In this document: piece by piece, positions 52,378-60,000 of the stretch
How the letters are laid out: the number at the start of each line of letters is the position of its first letter
Numbering within the stretch: the first letter of the stretch is position 1
DNA from: Synergistaceae bacterium
GTDB taxonomy: Bacteria > Synergistota > Synergistia > Synergistales > Aminobacteriaceae
Assembly (NCBI GenBank): GCA_017443985.1
Contig: JAFSXR010000037.1
Location: forward strand, 1-64,000
Direction of reading: 5' to 3'
DNA: 64,000 bases
Position numbers and translations under genes: made by a program
Notes under the pieces: generated by a model
The model's database searches: none
Told to the model about the DNA's origin: nothing
The model's input: the letters and a program-made list of their open reading frames with translations, nothing else

Positions 52378-54780
52378 TTATTTTATTTTTAATCCTAACT
52401 GCTCTAAAATTCTTACGCCCTCCATAGCGTCGCGAGCGTAAAAATCTGCTCCGGCATATTTCGCAAGCTCTTGAGTCAGAACCGCTCCGCCGGCAATAAC
52501 TTTTACATCAGGACACGCAGCTTTTAATTTTGTGATTGTGTCCTTCATGCTTGCGACCGTCGTCGTCATTAATGCACTCAAGCCGACCACATGCGCCCGG
52601 CCTTTTTCGACGGCCTCAACAATTTTTTCGGGCGGAACATCTTTTCCCAAGTCGATTACATTAAAATTATAATTTTCAAAAATCGTTTTGACTATATTTT
52701 TCCCAATGTCGTGAACGTCGCCGTAAACAGTCGCAAGAATTACGGGCTCTTTTGCTTTTCCTGACGTGCCGCCGGATTTTTCCATTGAGAGCGATAAAAC
52801 TTCAAACGCCGATTTTGCGGCTTCGGCAGATTTTATTAACTGAGGCAAAAATAATTTTCCTGTCTCGTAATCTTTGCCGACTTCATCAAGAGCCGGGACA
52901 ATATAATTTTCGATAATCTCAAGCGGCTTTTTCTCATTCAGCAGCAAGCGCGTCATGTTCGCGGCTTCGTCCGCCAGACCCTTTTTAATCGCGGAGTTTA
53001 AGTTTAAGTCGGGTGAGGGGTTAGGGGTGAGAGGTGAGGAGTTTTTCTGTCCTCCTGCAACATTCGCGAGGCCGGGATTTTTTTCGCAGTAAGAAATATA
53101 TTCGCTGATATCGTTTTCATCGCCCGATAATAAATTCCAAGCGTAGAGAGTCTCTTTTAAGTCAGCGTCGCCGGGATTGATAATAGCCGCGTCAAGTCCA
53201 TTCATGATAGCCGCGATTAACATTGTGCGGTTGATTAATGGCCTGCGCGGAAGTCCGAATGATACGTTGCTGAGGCCGAGCACTGTGCACACGCCTAAAT
53301 TTTCCTTCACAAGTTTTATAGCTTTCAAAGTTTCGGGAACTAATTTTTGCTGCGCGCTTGCCGTGAGAGTCAGACAGTCAATTAAAATATTTCTTCGAGG
53401 TATTCCGATTTTTTCAGCTTCATTTACAATTTTTTGAGCAATTAAAAATCTTTCTTCGGCCGTTTCGGGTATGCCTCTGTCGTCGAGCGTAAGACCGAGA
53501 ACACACGCGCCGTATTTTTTTGCGACGGGCAAAATTTTTTCGAGGCTCTCCGCTTTTCCGTTCACGGAATTTAATAGAGGCTTGCCGTTATAAATTCTTG
53601 CGGCAGCTTCGAGTGCTTTATAGTCGGAGCTGTCTATCTGAATGGGAAGGTCAACGATGCCCTGAATATTAATCAAAGATTTTTTCAAAACTTCGGGCTC
53701 GTCTATGTCGGGAAGTCCCGTATTTAAGTCGAGAACGTCCGCGCCCTGCTCCTGCTGCTTAACTGCTTCTTTCAATAAATAATCAATGTTGCCCTCGCGC
53801 AAAGCTTTCTGTAATAATTTTTTGCCCGTCGGATTTAATCTCTCGCCGATAACTACAAATTTTTTTCCGAACTTCGTAACTTTTGACGCTGAACAAATTA
53901 CAGTCTCATCAATTACATTTCTTTTAACGGCGTTGCCGGAATGATTTAGCACGGCATTTTTCATTTTATAAATATGTTCGGGAGTTGTTCCGCAGCAGCC
54001 TCCGAGAATTTTTACGCCCATATCCGCAAATTTGACTGCAATCTCCGCAAATTCATCAGGGGTTACGTCATATTTTGAAACGCCGTCGCGCATTACGGGG
54101 AGTCCTGCGTTAGGCTGAACCATTACGGGAATATGAGAGAGAGAGCAGATTTTTTCGACGATCGGCAGCAACTGACGAGGACCAAGCGAACAATTAACGC
54201 CCAGCGCGTCGAGGCCAAGCCCCTCAAGAGTCGCGGTCATCGCTTCAATGGAAGTCCCGAAAAAAGTCCGGCCCGACTGTTCAAAACTCATCGTGGCAAA
54301 AACAGGAAGGCTGGAATTTTCTTTTGCCGCGAGCACGGCCGCTTTTAACTCGTATAAATCCGTGAAAGTCTCCAATAAAATTACGTCGCAGAAATTTTTT
54401 CCGGCGTTGACAATTTCCGCGACGGCCTCATAAATTTCTTCAAAAGACGCATCGCCCGAAGGTGCCATTACACGCCCGGTTGAGCCGATGTCAAGAGCTG
54501 CATAATTACTTCCGGCGGCCTGACGCGCTAATTTTGCTCCTGCACTTACGACTTCGGAAACACTGCGGCCGGATTTAGCTAGCTTGAATTTATTTGCGCC
54601 GAAAGTGTTAGAAGTTATGAAGTCAGCTCCGGCGTTTTTATATTCATCATGTATAGATAAAATTAAATCGGGATTAGTTAAATTTAATATTTCGGGAAGC
54701 TCGCGAAGTTTCAGACCGCGAGCCTGTAACATTGTGCCCATTCCGCCGTCAAAGAATAAAATTTTTTTGGAGTTCAGCAT
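52378..54780 (-). CDS. metH: Cobalamin-dependent methionine synthase, short form
   Basis: 800 residues. Homocysteine-binding domain (about 1-290) with FDGGMGTMLQARG and zinc cysteines in LGVNCSLGP and GGCCGTTPEH; pterin-binding domain (about 308-565) with GERLNPTGKK and QIDSSD; cap domain (about 600-680); B12 domain (about 690-800) with base-off motif DVHDIGKN, then VGLSAL and GGAVL. The C-terminal reactivation domain is absent, as in other anaerobe MetH proteins. Linker residues near 580-595 (SSPLTPNPSPDLNLNS) are encoded by an AGGAGT-type repeat block at 53010-53040, so the repeat has entered the coding region. Confidence 0.93.
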   Translation of the reverse strand: MLNSKKILFFDGGMGTMLQARGLKLRELPEILNLTNPDLILSIHDEYKNAGADFITSNTFGANKFKLAKSGRSVSEVVSAGAKLARQAAGSNYAALDIGSTGRVMAPSGDASFEEIYEAVAEIVNAGKNFCDVILLETFTDLYELKAAVLAAKENSSLPVFATMSFEQSGRTFFGTSIEAMTATLEGLGLDALGVNCSLGPRQLLPIVEKICSLSHIPVMVQPNAGLPVMRDGVSKYDVTPDEFAEIAVKFADMGVKILGGCCGTTPEHIYKMKNAVLNHSGNAVKRNVIDETVICSASKVTKFGKKFVVIGERLNPTGKKLLQKALREGNIDYLLKEAVKQQEQGADVLDLNTGLPDIDEPEVLKKSLINIQGIVDLPIQIDSSDYKALEAAARIYNGKPLLNSVNGKAESLEKILPVAKKYGACVLGLTLDDRGIPETAEERFLIAQKIVNEAEKIGIPRRNILIDCLTLTASAQQKLVPETLKAIKLVKENLGVCTVLGLSNVSFGLPRRPLINRTMLIAAIMNGLDAAIINPGDADLKETLYAWNLLSGDENDISEYISYCEKNPGLANVAGGQKNSSPLTPNPSPDLNLNSAIKKGLADEAANMTRLLLNEKKPLEIIENYIVPALDEVGKDYETGKLFLPQLIKSAEAAKSAFEVLSLSMEKSGGTSGKAKEPVILATVYGDVHDIGKNIVKTIFENYNFNVIDLGKDVPPEKIVEAVEKGRAHVVGLSALMTTTVASMKDTITKLKAACPDVKVIAGGAVLTQELAKYAGADFYARDAMEGVRILEQLGLKIK

Positions 54781-54892
54781 AAAAAATAATACCTCCTGCG
54801 TTTTTTAGAGGGCATTATAACAAAGTTAGGTAGGAGTTAGGAATTAGGAGGCAAGAGTTTTTTCTTCCTGTTTCTTGATTCGATTCGTATAG

Positions 54893-54951
54893 AAAATTTC
54901 CTTTGATATAATGATTTTCACGAGGGGCTCGTCATGGGACACACGGCTCAT
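54893..54951 (+). repeat. 59-base direct repeat, promoter and leader of cassette 1
   Basis: Identical to 55216-55274. Contains TATAAT (54907-54912), then a predicted leader with CGAG/CTCG hairpin, GAGGGG ribosome site and the start of the upstream ORF MGHTAH. ACACGGC here pairs with GCCGTGT 25 bases later, which would enclose most of the upstream ORF. Confidence 0.8.
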
Positions 54952-54987
54952 GTAAACGAGGGAGACCGCCGTGTAGAAATCTGGTGA
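54934..54987 (+). CDS. Upstream leader ORF of cassette 1 (17 residues)
   Basis: ATG at 54934 six bases after GAGGGG. Product MGHTAHVNEGDRRVEIW. Its stop lies six bases before the TTG of the main small protein, which itself has only a weak ribosome site, so expression of the main ORF probably depends on translation of this leader (reinitiation or unfolding). The MGHTAH start is repeated in cassette 2, but the remainder differs. Confidence 0.5.
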   Translation: MGHTAHVNEGDRRVEIW

Positions 54988-54993
54988 ATTAAC

Positions 54994-55137
54994 TTGAGCA
55001 AAAAGCACAAAATCTCCAGACGCAAACAGCGGCACAACCTCCTACGTTTTATTAAGTTGATTGCCGCTGTTCTTCACTGGCTTGTTGACTTTGCCCTCTT
55101 AGCATTTCAGCTTTGGGACAGGATTAATGGTCAGTAA
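54994..55137 (+). CDS. Small basic membrane peptide, cassette 1 (47 residues)
   Basis: TTG start. The N-terminal 18 residues MSKKHKISRRKQRHNLLR are strongly basic, residues 19-40 are hydrophobic, and the end reads AFQLWDRINGQ. The paralogue in cassette 2 has the same plan and the same QLWDR motif, although the nucleotide sequences have diverged, which indicates selection on the protein. An inverted repeat GTGTAA/TTACAC follows, then the shared terminator. Size, charge and leader recall type I toxins, but no family was recognised. Confidence 0.65.
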   Translation: MSKKHKISRRKQRHNLLRFIKLIAAVLHWLVDFALLAFQLWDRINGQ

Positions 55138-55171
55138 ACGTGTGTAATTCGTAGTTACACCGTAATAAAGT

Positions 55172-55211
55172 AGGGAACAACTCCCCTCAATGTTGTCCCT
55201 ATTTTACCACA
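55172..55211. terminator. Terminator of cassette 1
   Basis: GGGAACAAC (55173-55181) pairs with GTTGTCCC (55191-55198) with one bulged A, followed by TATTTTACC. Repeated at 55491-55530. Confidence 0.7.
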
Positions 55212-55215
55212 CTAA

Positions 55216-55274
55216 AAAATTTCCTTTGATATAATGATTTTCACGAGGGGCTCGTCATGGGACACACGGCTCAT
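55216..55274 (+). repeat. 59-base direct repeat, promoter and leader of cassette 2
   Basis: Exact copy of 54893-54951 with TATAAT at 55230-55235. Here the downstream leader folds differently: GAGGAAGTCCTC and ACACGG/CCGTGT. Confidence 0.8.
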
Positions 55275-55298
55275 CAAACGAGGAAGTCCTCCGTGTAG
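55257..55298 (+). CDS. Upstream leader ORF of cassette 2 (13 residues)
   Basis: ATG at 55257 after GAGGGG. Product MGHTAHQTRKSSV. It ends 15 bases before the main ATG, which has its own good GGAG site, so coupling may be weaker than in cassette 1. Confidence 0.45.
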   Translation: MGHTAHQTRKSSV

Positions 55299-55313
55299 AA
55301 TGGAGTGATGTTT

Positions 55314-55454
55314 ATGGCTAATAAGAGCAAACGCTCCAAAGCAAAACGGCGGCAAACTTTCCTCAGGGCGATGAAGAAATTTGCCGCTTTCCTTTTCTGG
55401 CTCGCGAGTTTCCTTCTCACTGTTCTACAACTGTGGGATCGTCTCGTAGGTTAG
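55314..55454 (+). CDS. Small basic membrane peptide, cassette 2 (46 residues)
   Basis: ATG at 55314, eight bases after GGAG. N-terminus MANKSKRSKAKRRQTFLR is highly basic, residues 23-40 form one membrane helix, and the end is LQLWDRLVG. Matches the cassette 1 peptide in the positions of the basic stretch, the Trp near residue 29 and QLWDR at 39-43. Followed by an inverted repeat (CGGGTGTTT/AAACCCG) and the shared terminator. Confidence 0.68.
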   Translation: MANKSKRSKAKRRQTFLRAMKKFAAFLFWLASFLLTVLQLWDRLVG

Positions 55455-55490
55455 TACACGGGTGTTTCTAAACTTTTAAACCCGAATTAG

Positions 55491-55537
55491 AGGGAACAAC
55501 TCCCCTCAATGTTGTCCCTATTTTACCACACTAAAAA
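55491..55537. terminator. Terminator of cassette 2
   Basis: Near-identical to that of cassette 1: GGGAACAAC and GTTGTCCC with TATTTTACC after it. Confidence 0.7.
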
Positions 55538-55599
55538 TTTACAGCCTAAAGTGTTAATATAATCGCAAAGTCTTTATAATTTTTCTGAGGTGATAATTC

Positions 55600-56316
55600 A
55601 TGGGAAAATTTTTCAATAAAATTCGCCAAGTCTTTAATTTATTTTTAATCATGCTTTTAATTGCGGCTGCTACGGCTGTGTTCGCTTATTTTTTGACAAC
55701 GCCTGAGCAGCGCGGAACAACCTTTTGGATTTCGGCAGGCTTTTTAGTTTTTGCTCTCGTGCTTGAAACTTTAATGGCCTCCGGGATTGCCATGCGGTCG
55801 AACGGAGGCAAAGAAATTCCGGCCGGCTTTTCTAAAGTAATTTTAGGCGGAGTTTATTTTCTCTTCGTCATCGTCATGTCCATCGGCAATGCCTTCGCTA
55901 ACTTTTCCGTTACAAAATATATGTTGATTCATGTCGGCGGCCTTGTCGTTTTTCTTGTGCCCATGATAATGATGAACATGGCTTCGCTGAGATTATCAGG
56001 CGCGGACAGAAAAGAACGCGAAGAGGGACGCTTAAATCTTTCATCAATGGCTAACAGAGTCAATTATATTTTTGAGGACATGAAAGCGGCCGGGCTTCCT
56101 AAAGATTCACTTTCACAGCTCGTAAATTTTTCGGAGGCCTTGAGATATTCAGACCCTGCTCCGGCTTCGTCAAAACTTGAAAAAAATTTAGAAGAAGCAG
56201 TGAAGAATTTAGAGACCGCCGCGCAGACGAAGGACATCACGGAAATTTCGCGGGCATTCACAGCCGCAGAGAGAGCCCTCAAAGAGCGCAACGAGTTTGT
56301 AATAAATTCTAAATAA
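55600..56316 (+). CDS. Membrane protein of unknown function
   Basis: 238 residues, family not recognised. Four membrane helices (about 13-33, 44-66, 82-104 and 110-130), then a cytosolic tail of about 100 residues that is helical and charged (KLEKNLEEAVKNLETAAQTK) and may form a coiled coil. TCTGAGGTGA ribosome site. It is followed after 31 bases by the GT10 gene and then capA, so it may belong to a cell-surface unit. Confidence 0.8.
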   Translation: MGKFFNKIRQVFNLFLIMLLIAAATAVFAYFLTTPEQRGTTFWISAGFLVFALVLETLMASGIAMRSNGGKEIPAGFSKVILGGVYFLFVIVMSIGNAFANFSVTKYMLIHVGGLVVFLVPMIMMNMASLRLSGADRKEREEGRLNLSSMANRVNYIFEDMKAAGLPKDSLSQLVNFSEALRYSDPAPASSKLEKNLEEAVKNLETAAQTKDITEISRAFTAAERALKERNEFVINSK

Positions 56317-56347
56317 TTTTTTCAGCTCGGAGGAGTGAGTTTTTTAA

Positions 56348-57307
56348 TTGAAGTTCAAAACCCGAATGCTCGGCAAGATTGAGCAATTTCTTCGTCGGCA
56401 TTTATATTACACGCCGTATTACATAAGGCACAGGCCACTGAACTCGCGCTATCCTGAAATTTTTAATAAATTCGGCGAAAAGATGAGCGTATTTTTTTGG
56501 GCCGACCGTGAATGTGCCGAATCGGTTTACGGCCCTGCTGATCCTCGATATATTTTTTGGGACAGATATAATTTCGGGCTTACGACGCATTTTTACAGCC
56601 ACTTCGAGGCATTTAACACCGTCGGGAAACCTGACAGAAAGTTCGCCATGCTGATAGAGTCCCGTGCGATAACTCCTGAGAGCTATAAAAAATTTATACG
56701 CAATAAAAAATATATTGAGAACGAATTTGAAGCCCTCTTCACTTACGATGAAGAAATTTTAGATACGTTCAGCAATGCAAAATTTGTCCCGTTCTGTGCC
56801 GGCTACTGGTACGGCGAGCCCGACAAAAATAATTACATGCGGAAAAATAAAAATATATCAATGCTCGCGTCTGATAGAAATTCGGCAAAACTTCACAGGC
56901 TCCGAAAAAAATTAGCGTTCAAGTGCAAAAAAGAAAAGCTCGCGGACACGTTCGGAAATTTTGACGGCGGCCCTTATGTAAATTGCGGCGTTACTTTGAA
57001 AGATTATAGATTTCAAATTGCTATCGAGAATGACATAAGCTCTTTCTTCTTCACTGAAAAAATTACGAACTGCTTTGCGGCTCAAACGGTCCCGATTTAT
57101 TTAGGTGCAAAAAAAATTGATAAATTCTTCAATCCTGACGGCATTATTCAGATTTCACTAGACGACGTTGAAAACATAGAAAAAGTTTTAGCTCAATGCA
57201 CCCCCGAAGAATACGAACGGAGGCTCCCGGCAATTCTTGATAACTTTGAGCGCGTCAAGGAATACGCAAATTTCAGCGATTATATTTACGAAAAATATTT
57301 TATGTGA
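56348..57307 (+). CDS. Family 10 glycosyltransferase (fucosyltransferase-like)
   Basis: 319 residues. The C-terminal half has the GT10 donor-binding signature: FQIAIENDISSFFFTEKITNC followed by FAAQTVPIYLGA, with GPYVNCG before it. GT10 enzymes transfer fucose from GDP-fucose in alpha-1,3 or alpha-1,4 linkage; the donor here is inferred. TTG start at 56348 after CGGAGGAGTGAG. Probably modifies an O-antigen or capsule together with the neighbouring surface genes. Confidence 0.85.
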   Translation: MKFKTRMLGKIEQFLRRHLYYTPYYIRHRPLNSRYPEIFNKFGEKMSVFFWADRECAESVYGPADPRYIFWDRYNFGLTTHFYSHFEAFNTVGKPDRKFAMLIESRAITPESYKKFIRNKKYIENEFEALFTYDEEILDTFSNAKFVPFCAGYWYGEPDKNNYMRKNKNISMLASDRNSAKLHRLRKKLAFKCKKEKLADTFGNFDGGPYVNCGVTLKDYRFQIAIENDISSFFFTEKITNCFAAQTVPIYLGAKKIDKFFNPDGIIQISLDDVENIEKVLAQCTPEEYERRLPAILDNFERVKEYANFSDYIYEKYFM

Positions 57308-57320
57308 GGAATAAATTTTT

Positions 57321-58493
57321 ATGTGTAAAAAATTTTTAGCATGTATCTTTATATTTTTATTCACGTCAGCATCAGGAGCAGAGACACGGGCGCGCTTCCT
57401 TTTCATCGGCGACATCATGACGCACCAGCAGCAATTAGACGCGGCGCGTTACAAAGGCAAAGACAAAGAATTAATCGGCACGTATGATTTTTCGCCGCAG
57501 TTCCGAAGAGTTAAGCCGCTAATCGAAAATGCTTTCTTGGTCGGGAATTTAGAGACAACTTTTTCAGGCACGGGCAAAAAATTAAAATATGCCGGCTTCC
57601 CGATGTTCAACACGCCCGACTCATTGACTGACGTTTTGAAAGATTTAGGCATGGATCTGCTGACGCTCGCGAACAATCATATTTTTGACAGGGGCGCGGC
57701 AGGCGCGAGACGCACAACCGTAGCTCTAGACTCTGCGGACTTAACATGGATCGGTCTTGGCATCGACGATGTGCCGTCAAACGACGCTGTAATTTTAGAG
57801 AATGACGGAATAAAAGCCGCGTTCGTAAATCATTCTTACGGGAGCAACCTCTGGCCGAAGTCAAACGACGTTCACTTAAATATAATTTCTGAAAAGGATT
57901 TAACGATGAGCCTTGAGCGCGCAAAAAATTTAAGCCCCGACATAATCATAGCGTGCTTTCACTGGGGCAATGAGTATCACTTCGCGCCGAACGTCCATCA
58001 GAAAAAAGCCGCCGACATAGCTTTTAACAACGGAGCAGATTTATTAATCGGCACTCACCCTCACGTATTGCAGCCCGTTGAAATTAGAAATATCAGCGGA
58101 GATTTCAAGGCCGTCGCGTGGTCGCTAGGGAATTTTGTATCGTTTCAAAGAACTTTGCCGCGTGAAAGGACCTGTATTTTAGCGGCTGAATTTGTTAAAG
58201 ACGGCAACGGAAAAACGAGGCTCGCGAAAATTTCCGCCGCTCCCTTGTGGGTTATCGCGCCCGGACAAAAACGAACGGAAGTAACTTACGCAGGAAGCGA
58301 TGAAAATATTATTGCGTCGCTCGACCTTGAGGGCCTGAGCAAAAATCAAATTAAAAATCTTCGCATTGTCGGCAAAAATGTTTTAGATTTCTTAGGCGCT
58401 CAAGACGAAGTTGACGATTTTGGATTTTATACTTTATGGAAAGAAGAGTCGGCAGATATTTTTCCGAAGAGCCGAAGAAAATCTCCGAAGTGA
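57321..58493 (+). CDS. CapA-family exported metallophosphatase-like protein
   Basis: 390 residues with a signal peptide (ending TSASGAETR). CapA/PgsA motifs: FIGDIMTHQQQ, LVGNLETTFSG, LLTLANNHIFDRG, IIACFHWGNEY, LLIGTHPHVLQPVE and AVAWSLGNFVSFQ. Family members take part in poly-gamma-glutamate capsule synthesis, but no CapB/CapC genes are present, so another surface role is equally likely. Starts 13 bases after the GT10 gene, likely the same operon. Confidence 0.88.
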   Translation: MCKKFLACIFIFLFTSASGAETRARFLFIGDIMTHQQQLDAARYKGKDKELIGTYDFSPQFRRVKPLIENAFLVGNLETTFSGTGKKLKYAGFPMFNTPDSLTDVLKDLGMDLLTLANNHIFDRGAAGARRTTVALDSADLTWIGLGIDDVPSNDAVILENDGIKAAFVNHSYGSNLWPKSNDVHLNIISEKDLTMSLERAKNLSPDIIIACFHWGNEYHFAPNVHQKKAADIAFNNGADLLIGTHPHVLQPVEIRNISGDFKAVAWSLGNFVSFQRTLPRERTCILAAEFVKDGNGKTRLAKISAAPLWVIAPGQKRTEVTYAGSDENIIASLDLEGLSKNQIKNLRIVGKNVLDFLGAQDEVDDFGFYTLWKEESADIFPKSRRKSPK

Positions 58494-58519
58494 AAAATTT
58501 TGAACGCGAATTTTTTTTT

Positions 58520-58604
58520 GCATCTTTATTTTTTTCTTCAGCGTCGTAAAATTTTATAAGAGCTGAAAATTTTTGAAGTCTTTGTAGTCCCCATTGTAGT
58601 CCCC
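58520..58604 (-). repeat. Dispersed intergenic repeat, copy E
   Basis: GCATCTTTATTTTTTTCTTC ... GTAGTCCCCATTGTAGTCCC. It keeps the tandem GTAGTCCCC halves best of all copies. It lies between convergent capA and mnmE, immediately before the terminator hairpin. Confidence 0.7.
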
Positions 58605-58607
58605 AAA

Positions 58608-58650
58608 AAGTTCTTCCTGCAGTTTTTTCTACAGGAAGAACTTTTTTATT
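58608..58650. terminator. Strong terminator between capA and mnmE
   Basis: AAGTTCTTCCTG (58608-58619) pairs with CAGGAAGAACTT (58632-58643), 12 perfect bp, flanked by A- and T-tracts, so it can act in both directions. TTTTAGCACA follows, as in repeat copy A. Confidence 0.9.
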
Positions 58651-58665
58651 TTAGCACAATATTTT

Positions 58666-60000
58666 TCATTTACCTACGCAAAATCTATTGAACATGTAAT
58701 CTAAAAGTTCATCGCCGATCTCAATTCCGAGCACGCGCATTAATTTTATTCTCGCGTCATTCAGAAGGCCGGCTATGATGTCGGGCTCAAAATTTTTTTC
58801 CGCAAGCCCGTGAGCCTCGCGCATGTCGTTCAAACTTTCGCGTATATCCTGAAGCTGTGCCGCTGAAGCGTTTAATTCTCCGCCCGCCGCAGGAGTTTTT
58901 ACTGCTCTGTCATAAATCGCCTGCTTTAGTTCCTCAATGCCCGTTTTATTTTTTGCCGAGACGTAAATTTTTTTGCGCGTTGTCTTAAAATTTGCGGCCT
59001 CCTCTAAATCAGATTTATTAATCACGATTATTATTTTATCTTCCAGAGAGTTTATAAAATTAATTTCCCCATCCGTGATTTTTTTCGAGCCGTCAATAAC
59101 AAATAAACACAAGTCGCCCTCACTCGCGGCCTTTATTGCAAGTTTAACGCCCTCAGCCTCAATAATATTTTCAGTCTCTCTGATTCCTGCCGTGTCGGAC
59201 AAAATCACCGGAAGAGAATTAATTAATATTGTCTCACTGATTATATCGCGTGTAGTTCCGGGAATTTCCGTAACGATTGCGCGGTCTTTCTCTAAAATCG
59301 CATTGAGCAGCGAAGATTTCCCAACGTTGGGACGGCCTGCGATTGTGATCTTAACGCCGCTGTTAAAAATCATTCCGGCCTCGCAGCGCGACAAAAGTTT
59401 TTCAAGTTCTTCGATCACGCAAAAAATTTCGCGGCTTAAATCAAAATTTCCGTCAAAAATTTCGCCCTCCGGGAAATCTAAATTAATCTCGATATTAGCC
59501 TGAATGTTTAATATTTTTTCGTGAACGTCCTGAATTATTTTTGAAAGTCCGCCGTTTAGAGTCCGCGCTGAGGCTTTGAGGGCTTCAACGCTTTGAGCCT
59601 TAATAATTCCTAAAACCCCTTCGGCCTGCGATAAATCGATACGGCCATTAAGAAAAGCTCTTCGTGTAAATTCGCCGGGCTGGGCTAAAACTGCCCCGTT
59701 ATTTAATAAAAGTTCGAGGCACAGACGCGCTATAAAAATTCCGCCGTGCGTATGAATTTCTAAAATATCTTCGCCCGTGTAGCTGTTGGGAGCTTTGAAA
59801 AAAACTGCGAGGACTCTATCTAAAATATTTTCGTGCCCGTCAATTAAGCTCGTTAAATATAATTTTCCTGGAATGTCAAAATTTTTCCGCGTGAGAATTT
59901 TTGTGGAGATCTGAACGGCGCGGGGCCCGGAGACTCTTATTATGGCAATGCCTCCTTCGCCCAACGCCGTTGAAATTGCCGCTACTGTGCTTTCAGCCAC
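58666..60000 (-). CDS. mnmE: tRNA modification GTPase MnmE
   Basis: With MnmG forms the 5-carboxymethylaminomethyl group on U34 of certain tRNAs. 444 residues: formyl-THF-binding N-terminus (ISTALGEGGIAIIRVSGP), helical domain, G domain with GRPNVGKSSLLNAI, PGTTRD, DTAGIRETENIIE and NKSD, and the C-terminal catalytic Cys in FNRFCVGK. No mnmG is adjacent. Its first 19 bases overlap the upstream gene. Confidence 0.96.
   Translation of the reverse strand: MAESTVAAISTALGEGGIAIIRVSGPRAVQISTKILTRKNFDIPGKLYLTSLIDGHENILDRVLAVFFKAPNSYTGEDILEIHTHGGIFIARLCLELLLNNGAVLAQPGEFTRRAFLNGRIDLSQAEGVLGIIKAQSVEALKASARTLNGGLSKIIQDVHEKILNIQANIEINLDFPEGEIFDGNFDLSREIFCVIEELEKLLSRCEAGMIFNSGVKITIAGRPNVGKSSLLNAILEKDRAIVTEIPGTTRDIISETILINSLPVILSDTAGIRETENIIEAEGVKLAIKAASEGDLCLFVIDGSKKITDGEINFINSLEDKIIIVINKSDLEEAANFKTTRKKIYVSAKNKTGIEELKQAIYDRAVKTPAAGGELNASAAQLQDIRESLNDMREAHGLAEKNFEPDIIAGLLNDARIKLMRVLGIEIGDELLDYMFNRFCVGK

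Larger units (their letters stand above)
54781..55599. other. Spacer holding two tandem small-protein cassettes
   Basis: No long ORF. From 54893 to about 55537 two homologous units follow one another at about 320-base spacing: identical 59-base start (54893-54951 and 55216-55274), different middle, near-identical 47-base end (55172-55218 and 55491-55537). The first 60 bases hold the metH promoter region (TATAAT on the minus strand) and a block of AGGAGT words. Confidence 0.85.

Noticed and set aside
54781-54840. Cobalamin or SAM riboswitch before metH
   Set aside because: The spacer to the -10 box is too short, and no conserved riboswitch core was found.
54844-55035. 63-residue minus-strand ORF at the first small-protein cassette
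   Set aside because: It has no ribosome site and lies antisense to the promoter, leader and peptide ORF; its codons are explained by the plus-strand features.
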